Part shown: piece by piece, positions 17,534 through 25,700 of the stretch | Layout: each line of letters begins with the position of its first letter | Numbering within the stretch: position 1 is the stretch's first letter | Assembly: GCF_016899955.1 (NCBI RefSeq) | Contig: NZ_JACJJL010000009.1 | Location: 90,716-154,715, forward strand | DNA: 64,000 bases | Source: Marseilla massiliensis | Lineage (GTDB): Bacteria; Bacteroidota; Bacteroidia; Bacteroidales; Bacteroidaceae | Direction of reading: 5' to 3' | Translations under genes and position numbers: made by a program | Notes under the pieces: generated by a model | Told to the model about the DNA's origin: nothing | Databases searched by the model: none | Seen by the model: the letters and a program-made list of their open reading frames with translations, nothing else

Positions 17534-20197
17534 ATGAAGTTTACCAACATCATCATGGCCTTGGCCTTCATGCCGCCCTGTGCGGCGTCGGCGTCGGGCG
17601 TCAGTCTTTCGCGCCTCACGGTAGAGGGCCGTGTGGCCCCTGTGGGCATCGACGTTGCCGTTCCCCGTTTCGGCTGGCAGATAGTTTCTTCCGGGCGCAA
17701 CGTCCGCCAAGAGTCTTACCGTATCATAGTGTCGTCTTCCGAAGACAATGCGCGGAGCATGGTGGGCGACGTGTGGGACAGCCGCACCGTGGCTTCCGAC
17801 TCGTCGCAATGGGTGGCTTACAAGGCCGCCCCCTTGCAGCCCAACCGCAAATACTATTGGCGTGTGCTTGTCAAGACCAACGTCGGCGACGCCGTGTGGA
17901 GCGAGCCGTCGTCGTGGTCGACGGGCCTCATGTCGCCAGAAAACTGGCGGGGACAATGGATTGGGCTCGACTCGCTGCTGCCCGGCGACGTTGCCGAGCG
18001 CCACAGCCGCATGGCGGTGCGCTGCTTCCGCAAGGAGTTCCGGGCCGGCAAGGGGGCCGTGAGCCGAGCCACTATCCACATTTCCGGACTGGGCAACTAC
18101 GCCATCTACATCAACGGCAGGCGGGTGGGCACCGACGTGCTCACGCCCGTGCCCACCGACTACACCAAGACAGTGGCCTACGACACCTACGACGTCACCT
18201 CGCTCATTGCGGGCCGCAATGCCGTGGGCGTGGCCCTTGCCCCTGGCCACTATTTTGCCCAGACACAGAATTACCAGACCAACGTGCGCACCACCTACGG
18301 TTACCCCAAGCTGCGCGCCAACCTCATCGTTGAGTATGCCTCCGGGCAGGCCGACACCATAGTCACCGACTCCACTTGGCGCTTCTTTGCCGGCGGCCCC
18401 ATACGCTATGCCAACGAGTACGACGGCGAGCTCTTCGATGCCCGGCGGTGCGTGGCCGGCTGGGCCGAGGCCTCGTTCGACGACAGCAGCTGGGCCCGGG
18501 CTCGCGTCGTGGCCGCGCCCGGTGGCGTGTTGCGCGGCAATGTCACGCCGGCCATGAGCGTCTATTCGTCGGAGCGCCCGGTGGCCGTGCGCAGCTACGG
18601 GCGGCGCCACATTGTAGATTTCGGCACAAACGGGGCAGGGCGCCTGCGCCTCACGCTGAGGGCCGCTGCCGGCGATACCGTGCGCATACGCCATGCCGAG
18701 CTGCTGGCCCCGGGCGACTCGGCCCTCTATGTGGCCAACCTGCGCAGCGCCGAGGCCACGGCCTGGTATGTGGGCGACGGCCGCAGCCGGCGCTGGGCGC
18801 CCGAGTTTACATACTACGGCTTTCGGTATGCCGAGATAACTGGCGTCGACGACATCGGGGAATGCGACGTGGTGCGCGAGCTCATTGCCGACCGCATGGA
18901 CGATGAGGGCACCGGCTTCGCCGCCTACGAGGCCGGGGGCGAGAGCATGCTCAACGCCATAGTGGCCAATGCGCGCCGGGGCGTGAGGAGCAACTACAAG
19001 GGAATGCCCGTCGACTGCCCCCAGCGCGACGAGCGAATGCCGTGGCTCGGCGACCGCACCACGGGCTGCCTGGGCGAGAGCTACCTCATGGACAACCATT
19101 CGCTGTATGCTAAATGGATTGCCGACATACGCGACGGGCAGCGTGCCGACGGCCGCATCAGCGACGTGACACCTGCTTACTGGAGGCTGTACAACACTAA
19201 CATCACGTGGCCGGCGGCCCTGCCTTTTGCCTGCGACATGCTTTACCGCCAGTATGGCGACCTGCGCCCCATGCGCGAGAGCTACATGTCGATAAAGAGG
19301 TTTCTCGACATGATAAGGCGCGACAACTATGATGGCGGGCTCGTGCCATACGACCGCTACGGCGACTGGTGCGTTCCGCCGGAGTCGCCGAAGCTCGTTC
19401 ACAGCAAAGACCCGGCCCGCAAGACCGACGGGCGGCTCATCTCGTCGGCTTACTATTACTATCTGTGCCGGCTCATGCAGCGCTATGCAGGGCTGTTCGG
19501 CCTGGATGCCGATGCCGAGACATACTCGCGCGATGCCGAGACCACGCTGAAGGCCGTCAACGACACCTTCCTCTGCCGGGGCCGCTATTCAAACGGCACT
19601 GTCACGGCCAACCTGCTGCCGCTGGCCATGGGCATGGTGCCCGAGGGCTACGCCCGTGGCGTGGCCGACAGTCTTGTCAACACCATAGTGGCCAAGAACG
19701 GCAAGCATGTCAGCGCGGGCGTCATAGGCATACAGTGGCTCATGCGCCAGCTGTCGGCGATGGGGCGCGGCGACCTGGCCTACGACCTGGCCACCACCGA
19801 CACCTACCCCGGATGGGGATATATGGTGAGCCGCGGGGCAACCACCATCTGGGAACTGTGGAACGGCGACACCGCCAACCCGTCGATGAACAGCGGCAAC
19901 CACGTCATGCTGCTCGGCGACCTGCTGCCCTGGTGCTACGAGCACCTGGCCGGCATCAGTCCCGACCCGGCCTGTCCCGGGTTCAAGCGGGTGGTGCTCA
20001 AGCCCGACTTCAGCATCAGGCGGCTCACCCGTGTGGCCGCCTCCCACCGCTCGCCGTATGGCACCATACGCAGCGAGTGGTGGCGCGAGGGCTCTGCTGT
20101 CAGGTGGGCGGTGTCTGTGCCGGCCAACACCACGGCCGAGGTGCACCTGCCCGACGGCACCGTGCGCCAGATAGGCTCGGGCGACTATGTGTTCTGA
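17534..20197 (+). CDS. GH78 alpha-L-rhamnosidase, exported
   Basis: A protein of 887 residues, about the usual GH78 length, with a signal peptide ending near residue 21. The N-terminal beta-sandwich domains (about 25-430) include 'ISGLGNYAIYINGRRVG', typical of the family's lectin-like domain. The (alpha/alpha)6 barrel begins near 440 and holds DCPQRDERMPWLGD (Asp494, Asp499, Glu500), the family's acidic cluster. GATTIWELWNGD supplies Glu774 as the likely general base. A C-terminal beta domain ends the chain. Known reaction: inverting release of terminal alpha-L-rhamnose. It is the last gene of the GH27-SGNH-GH78 operon and the best single indicator that the locus targets a rhamnose-containing pectin. 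Confidence 0.95.
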   Translation: MKFTNIIMALAFMPPCAASASGVSLSRLTVEGRVAPVGIDVAVPRFGWQIVSSGRNVRQESYRIIVSSSEDNARSMVGDVWDSRTVASDSSQWVAYKAAPLQPNRKYYWRVLVKTNVGDAVWSEPSSWSTGLMSPENWRGQWIGLDSLLPGDVAERHSRMAVRCFRKEFRAGKGAVSRATIHISGLGNYAIYINGRRVGTDVLTPVPTDYTKTVAYDTYDVTSLIAGRNAVGVALAPGHYFAQTQNYQTNVRTTYGYPKLRANLIVEYASGQADTIVTDSTWRFFAGGPIRYANEYDGELFDARRCVAGWAEASFDDSSWARARVVAAPGGVLRGNVTPAMSVYSSERPVAVRSYGRRHIVDFGTNGAGRLRLTLRAAAGDTVRIRHAELLAPGDSALYVANLRSAEATAWYVGDGRSRRWAPEFTYYGFRYAEITGVDDIGECDVVRELIADRMDDEGTGFAAYEAGGESMLNAIVANARRGVRSNYKGMPVDCPQRDERMPWLGDRTTGCLGESYLMDNHSLYAKWIADIRDGQRADGRISDVTPAYWRLYNTNITWPAALPFACDMLYRQYGDLRPMRESYMSIKRFLDMIRRDNYDGGLVPYDRYGDWCVPPESPKLVHSKDPARKTDGRLISSAYYYYLCRLMQRYAGLFGLDADAETYSRDAETTLKAVNDTFLCRGRYSNGTVTANLLPLAMGMVPEGYARGVADSLVNTIVAKNGKHVSAGVIGIQWLMRQLSAMGRGDLAYDLATTDTYPGWGYMVSRGATTIWELWNGDTANPSMNSGNHVMLLGDLLPWCYEHLAGISPDPACPGFKRVVLKPDFSIRRLTRVAASHRSPYGTIRSEWWREGSAVRWAVSVPANTTAEVHLPDGTVRQIGSGDYVF

Positions 20198-20302
20198 CTT
20201 TGCAGGGTGGGGCGGTGCCGTGTGGCTGCCGGCACTGCCCCACGCCGTCGCCCTGTTAGGGTTAAATGTCGTTAAGCAGCGTGGCGTTAGCCTTAATGTT
20301 TG

Positions 20303-20310
20303 TATTTTTG
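20303..20310 (+). promoter_or_regulatory. -7 box before the double esterase gene
   Basis: TATTTTTG fits TAnnTTTG, 45 bp before the ATG at 20355. No TTG is seen 20 bp upstream and no GTACGA half-sites are present, so its control may differ from that of the three paired-repeat promoters. Confidence 0.4.
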
Positions 20311-20354
20311 CATTCGGTTACTGACTACTGAAATAACATTAAGGAAAAATAAGC

Positions 20355-21773
20355 ATGAAGAAGACTTTGTTTTTGTGTGCCGTGGCAGCCCTCGGAGTGG
20401 CAGCACAGGCACAGACGGCGCGCAAGCTGACCGTCAACCTGACGCCCGATGGTGCGTCGAACATACAGGTGTTCCTGCCCGAGACGCCCTCGGGGCGGGC
20501 CATTGTGGGCTGCCCCGGCGGCGGCTATTCGCATCTGTCTATGCAGAACGAGGGCACCGACTGGGCCGAATACTTCAACAGCCAGGGCATAGCCTACTGC
20601 GTGCTCACCTACCGCATGCCCAAGGGCGACCGCTCGCTGCCCATGTCTGACGCACAGAACGCCATACGCACCGTGCGCGACAGCGCACAGGCATGGAAGG
20701 TGAATCCATACGACGTGGGCATCATGGGATTCTCGGCCGGAGGCCACCTGGCGTCGACCACTGCCACACATGCACCCATCGACGCGCGCCCCGACTTCCA
20801 GATACTGTTCTATCCCGTCATCTCGATGAACGAGCGCGTCACACACAAAGGCTCGGTGGTGGGCTTCCTGGGCGACGGCAGAGCCGACAAGGCCCTTGTC
20901 GACGAGTTTTCCAACGACAAGCAGGTGCGCCGCCACCAGACGCCTCCGGCCTTCATCGTCATGGCCGGCGACGACCGCGCCGTGCCGCCCCTGACCAACG
21001 GGCTGCCTTACTACACGGCGTTGCGCCGCGCAGGCATACCGGCCGCCATGCACATATACCCCTCGGGCGGCCACGGCTTCGGCTTCCGCTCGTCGTTTGC
21101 CTACCATAACGAGATGCTCGGCGAGCTCTCGGCATGGCTCAAGAGCCTCAAGGCACCCGACGCCGGGGCCAAGCGCGTGGCTTGCGTGGGCAACAGCATC
21201 ACCGACGGGCACGGCATTGACATGGCCGACGTGCAGGGATATCCGGCGCAATTGCAGCGCCAGCTGGGCAGCGGATACTGCGTGCGCAACTTCGGCGTCA
21301 GCGGCCGCACGCTGCTCAACCATGGCGACCGCCCTTACATGAAGGAGAAGGCATGGGCCGAGGCCAAGGCTTTCGAGCCCGACATCGTGGTGGTAAAGCT
21401 CGGCACCAACGACAGCAAGCCGCGCAACTGGGACAACTACGGCAAGGAGTTTGCCGCCGACCTGCAGCAGATGGTCGACGAACTGAAGGCGCTGCCGTCG
21501 AAGCCTGCCATCTACTTGTGCTGCCCTGTGGCCTCGGACACCGGCAGCGGCAAGCAAGACGACAACCAGATACGCGACTCTGTGGTGGTGGCCGGCATCA
21601 TGCCCGTGATAAAGAAGGTGGCCAAGAAAAACAAGTTGCAGGTCATCGACCTCCATTCTCTGCTCGACCCTAAGTCTGACTCGATGCAGCGCGACGGCAT
21701 TCACCCCACGGCCAAGGGGGCGGCGGCCATAGCAAAGGCGGTGGCCGAAGCTGTGGTTGCAGGCGGGCGCTGA
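20355..21773 (+). CDS. Two-domain carbohydrate esterase: alpha/beta-hydrolase fused to SGNH hydrolase, exported
   Basis: A protein of 472 residues with a signal peptide (cleavage near AAQAQ, residue 21). The first half (about 22-270) is an alpha/beta-hydrolase of the acetyl-xylan-esterase-like group, with an oxyanion GGGYSH and nucleophile elbow GFSAGGH (Ser127). The second half (about 277-470) is an SGNH hydrolase with GNSIT (Ser281), LGTND and DGIHPT. Both halves keep their catalytic residues, so this looks like a bifunctional enzyme, possibly removing acetyl groups from two positions of the glycan. It lies between the GH78 operon and the large PL11 lyase on the same strand. Confidence 0.88.
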   Translation: MKKTLFLCAVAALGVAAQAQTARKLTVNLTPDGASNIQVFLPETPSGRAIVGCPGGGYSHLSMQNEGTDWAEYFNSQGIAYCVLTYRMPKGDRSLPMSDAQNAIRTVRDSAQAWKVNPYDVGIMGFSAGGHLASTTATHAPIDARPDFQILFYPVISMNERVTHKGSVVGFLGDGRADKALVDEFSNDKQVRRHQTPPAFIVMAGDDRAVPPLTNGLPYYTALRRAGIPAAMHIYPSGGHGFGFRSSFAYHNEMLGELSAWLKSLKAPDAGAKRVACVGNSITDGHGIDMADVQGYPAQLQRQLGSGYCVRNFGVSGRTLLNHGDRPYMKEKAWAEAKAFEPDIVVVKLGTNDSKPRNWDNYGKEFAADLQQMVDELKALPSKPAIYLCCPVASDTGSGKQDDNQIRDSVVVAGIMPVIKKVAKKNKLQVIDLHSLLDPKSDSMQRDGIHPTAKGAAAIAKAVAEAVVAGGR

Positions 21774-21816
21774 CACCGCGTCGCGGGCTTGCCGAAGACA
21801 TATCGAAAGCGTTTTT

Positions 21817-21880
21817 GTACGATATTACCAAAAAACGGACGAAAGTATACTTTTGCAATGGTTTCGTTGCCGTAATTTTG
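21817..21880 (+). promoter_or_regulatory. Paired-repeat promoter with no protein gene directly downstream
   Basis: GTACGA at 21817 (within TTTTTGTACGATATT) and GGACGA at 21837 are 20 bp apart. A TAATTTTG -7 box lies at 21873-21880, 36 bp after the second half-site, the same spacing as at the GH27 promoter. No -33 TTG is present. The next open frame of any size is the PL11 gene at 22702, beyond a terminator at 22043. Confidence 0.55.
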
Positions 21881-21886
21881 CACCCG

Positions 21887-22073
21887 TGAGTCGGCTGCGC
21901 CGCGCTACGGTCTGATTGCCGTTGGGCGCGCGCCTCTGCCGGGCTGCTGTTCGCGGCGGCCATCCATGAAAGTTTGATTATGTTAGTTTTGGTTAGTACA
22001 ATACGTTTTTAGAAAGTACATTTGGTAGATATCTTTTTCTGGAAAGGCCTGGCTGTGAAGCCGGGCCTTTTTT
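21887..22073 (+). ncRNA. Candidate small RNA (or leader remnant) inside the pectin locus
   Basis: This is the stretch between the -7 box at 21873-21880 and the intrinsic terminator at 22043-22073. The longest ATG frame of note is only about 10 codons (from 21980). The transcript start near 21887 is estimated from the box. Small RNAs within Bacteroides polysaccharide loci are known, but this sequence was not matched to any. The alternative is a scar: a promoter left behind after its gene was deleted. Confidence 0.35.
22043..22073 (+). terminator. Intrinsic terminator of the short transcript
   Basis: An 11-bp stem pairs AAAGGCCTGGC (22043-22053) with GCCGGGCCTTT (22060-22070), with one G-T pair and a 6-base loop. 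The T-run continues to 22073. Confidence 0.8.
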
Positions 22074-22239
22074 AACTCCTGCATGCCGGCAAACCGCCGG
22101 TGATATGGCTTTGTTTCTTTCTCTGGCTTCCAAGGGATTGGCAGGCCGCCCAACGCGGCAGGCTTCGTGTCGGTTTTTTGTCATCCGGCGTTGCCGTCTC
22201 TTGCTGCCGAGCTTGCGGCCTGTGCCACAGCTGTTTGCG

Positions 22240-22328
22240 ATAGCTGCCGTTTTGCGTTGCCATAAGGGCCGTTTTACGCCCCGAAACGGCCTGTATCGCA
22301 CAGCAATACGGCCTTTGTGGGATGCCTG
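22240..22328. repeat. 22-bp modular intergenic repeat array R1
   Basis: Four imperfect units are visible around GCCGTTTTGCG, AAGGGCCGTTTTACG, AAACGGCCTGTATCG and AATACGGCC, spaced about 20-22 bp. It belongs to the family described at R3. Confidence 0.6.
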
Positions 22329-22521
22329 TTGGGCCGCGTCCGGTGGCTTTGCGCTGCCGTGTCGCGTTTTTTCATCGCCTGCGGCGGCCTTCCGCCCGGG
22401 CTGCCTTGCCACAGCGTCCCGGCCGCCGGCACATGGCCCGGGCATGTTGGCGCATGGCGGCAGGTTGCAGCCCCGAGGCGCGCCTTGCTTAGGCTGCGGT
22501 GCCGCAACCGCGGGCCAAAGC

Positions 22522-22584
22522 GTACTAAATTACCGGTTTTTGTACGATTGTCGTGCTTATGTCGGGTGTTTTTTGGTAATTTTG
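22522..22584 (+). promoter_or_regulatory. Paired-repeat promoter of the large PL11 lyase
   Basis: GTACTA at 22522 and GTACGA at 22542 (within TTTTTGTACGATTG) are 20 bp apart. A TAATTTTG -7 box lies at 22577-22584, 35 bp after the second half-site. There is no -33 TTG. The coding start is 117 bp downstream of the box. Confidence 0.55.
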
Positions 22585-22701
22585 TGCCGTTAAATGCTTT
22601 TGTAGCACCTCGCGGCAGCATGACGCGCATGGTTGCCGAGGGTGATGCGGATGAAGAAAATACTATCATAACTCAGCTTAAAACTAAAAGACAAAACGGC
22701 A

Positions 22702-25700
22702 ATGAGAAAATTTTACATCGGTCTTTTGATGGCGGCCATGCTGCCATCCTGCCTGTATGCACAGCGGATACAGCAGAAACTGGGACGCTCGGTGGTGGCC
22801 GTGGCCGGCAGCGACAACGTGCTCGTGACGTGGCGCAAGCTGGCGCAGGAGCCCGAGAACTGCACGTACAACCTGTACATGCGTAAGCAAGGTTCGTCGG
22901 ACTACACCAAGGTCAACGCCGAACCTATTGTCAACACCAACTACCAGGCCACGGTTTCAACCATACCCTACGGAACTGAGCTGGCTGTGACCATGGTTTC
23001 GCCCGACGGGACGGAAGGCGACAAGAGTTCCCCATTCCTCTTTCAAAGCCATGCTTACAACAATGTGTTCATGGATATCGACTTCGAGGCGGCGGTGCTC
23101 AATCCCAACAATTACGAGTTTAAGTATGCCTGGCCCATGGACAACGACGGCGACGGCGAGTTTGACGCGCTGCTCGTTGACCGCAGATACTGCGGACTGG
23201 CAGGGCAGGCCGACCCCGGCACCACAACCACGAGCCACAAGCTGCAGGCATATACGTTCGACGGGCGCTGCCTCTGGACGGTAGACATGGGCCCGAACGT
23301 TGACATCGACGCCGGCCAGGGCGACATGGTGGTGGCCTACGACATCAATTGCGACGGGCGAACCGAGGTGATTGTGAAGAGCTCTGACGGCACGCGCTTC
23401 TGGAACAAGGCCGCCGAGACGTGGGGAAGCTACGTGGGCGGAAGCCAGGATGCCGACACCGATGCCGACGGTATTGTCGACTACACCAAGCAGGGCAAGC
23501 GCAACCCGCCTTATTATGTGTCGATAATCGACGGTGCAACGGGCGAGGAGATTGTGCACTCCGAACTCAACTACTCGGCCGTTACCGACGGGGCCGACAG
23601 CTACGGGCGCGACAACAGGGCCGACTATTACGACGACAACAACGGACTGGAGTATGCTTTCCTCGGAGGTTCGTTCTCGATATGCTACTTCGATGGCATA
23701 CACCCGTCGCTTGCAGTGCAGTGTATGAACCGCCGAAAGAGCGACGGCCACCATTACTACATGTGCGAGTGGACGTTTGACTGGACGGGCGGCAAGCCCC
23801 AAAACTGGCATCACGCCTACACGTGGCCCATGCGCAGCGCCAATCCGCCGGCCGCAGAGTTCCACCAGTTGCGCGTGGCCGACGTCGATGGCGACGGCAT
23901 CGACGAGCAGCTCGGCGGCGGCTATGCAGTCAACTCGGTCAAGGGGCTCGTCATGTCGCCCGGAATAGGCCATGGCGACCGCTACGACGTGAGCGACATA
24001 GATCCCGACCGGCCCGGGCTCGAGGTCTACGCAATACAGCAGACCAACCTGATGGGGCAGCTGCTCTACGATGCCGCCACCGGCGAGCACATCAAAGAGT
24101 GGTACCTGCCGACCATCGGCGACGTGGGGCGCGGGCGCTGCATCGACGTAGACCCGGCCCACAAGGGCTACGAGGTGTTCTCGACCATGGGCAACCTTTA
24201 CGACTGCAAGGGCAACGTGATAAAGGAAGGGGAGACCGCCTACCCCGTGGAGGCCGTGTGGTGGGATGGCGACCTGCAGCGCGAACTGATTGCCTCGAGC
24301 GGCGGCAGCGGCCGTGGCACCAACGTACACGTGGCCAAGTACGACGGATCGCGCCTCATTCAGTTCTCGCGCGAGAGCGACTGGGCCGTCCATGCGGGCG
24401 GTGCCGTGCGCCCGGCGTTCATGGGCGACATCACCGGCGACTGGCGCGAAGAGCTCGTTCTCATGAAGCAGGACGACAAGACCAGCACCGGACTGATTGC
24501 ATATTCTACCAACATACCCACCGACTACAGCTTCTACACGCTGCAGGAAGACCCGCACTACCGTCTCGACTGCACCACACGTGGCTACTACCAGATGCCG
24601 TGCACGGGCTTCTACCTCGGTGGCGACATGCCCTATCCTCCGCTCCCGCCTGTGATGGTGACCGACCTGCGTTGGCAGGGAGGCGGCACATGGGGCGCGT
24701 CGGGCTCGGGCTTCACCTCGTTTGACATGACTGCGGCGCAGGATTACGCCGACGGCAAGAGCGTGGTGTTCGACCTGAGCGGACAAAACGGGCAGCCAAT
24801 ACAGGTGAACTCTACGCTGAAGCCTTCGGCCGTTTACATAATGAACCCCAAGGGCCACGACTATGCCTTCAACGGCACAGGCTCACTGGCCGGCGACATG
24901 GAGCTGTGGAAGGCGCAGCAGGGCACTGCCACCATCGACATCAACCTTGACTTCACCGGGCGTACCATAATAAGCGAAGGCACGCTGTGCATCAACGGCA
25001 CCGTGGCCGGGCCGGTCGAGCTGCGCGCCAAGGGCACACTGGCCGGCGTGGCAAGGCTCAATGGCGACATCTCGTTTGAGAAGGCGCTCAACTACGAAGG
25101 CTGCCGCATCATGCCGGGAAATGACGCCGACAAGTTTGGCACAATGACTTTTGGCAAGAGCCTGACCCTGCCGGGCGACGTATACATAGAACTCAACGCC
25201 TCGGCAGCGCAGATGGGGCATGTCAAGGTTGATGGCGACCTGACGCTTGAAGGCACAAACACGTTTACCATCAATGCCGCCGAAGGGCAGATAGCCGTGG
25301 GAAGCTATGTGCTGGCCGAGTGTTCCGGCAAGCTCACGGCCGACCCCGACAGCATAGCCATGCGCGGACTGGACGGCGTGAACTGCGACGTGACGGTGGA
25401 AGGCAACCGCCTTGTGCTCACTGTCAACGAGTCGAGGGCCCCGATGAAGGATGTTGTGTGGACAGGAAACGAGTCGGACAAGTGGGACTACAAGGCCGAC
25501 AACTTTGTTGCAGGCGGCGCTGCCACGCCGTTTGTAACCAACGATGCCGTGGTGTTCAACGACGAGTCGGCCAACCGCAATGTGGCTGTGGCCGACAACA
25601 TGGTGACGGATGGCGTGACGTTCGACTTTGACAACGGCACCTATACGCTCTCGGGCGAAGGGGCAATAAGCGGCAACGGCGGCCTGACAAAGAACGGAAA

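Larger units (their letters stand above)
21774..22701. other. 928-bp non-coding stretch between esterase and PL11 lyase
   Basis: No believable protein gene is present. It contains, in order: a paired-repeat promoter (21817-21880), a roughly 190-nt candidate transcript with terminator (to 22073), an array of 22-bp modular repeats (22240-22328) and a second paired-repeat promoter (22522-22584) for the PL11 gene. Long frames here have no recognisable homology and end inside the repeats. Confidence 0.7.

Noticed and set aside
17300..19402. 700-codon open frame on the minus strand
   Set aside because: It lies opposite the GH78 gene, has low-complexity His/Ala/Val composition and no family resemblance. 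It is an antisense by-product of high GC.
20254..20300. GTTAA repeats (20261, 20271) as a further copy of the paired operator
   Set aside because: The spacing is 10 bp and the sequence does not match GTACGA.
22957..24858. 633-codon minus-strand frame
   Set aside because: Antisense to the PL11 catalytic domain, with the same artefact composition.
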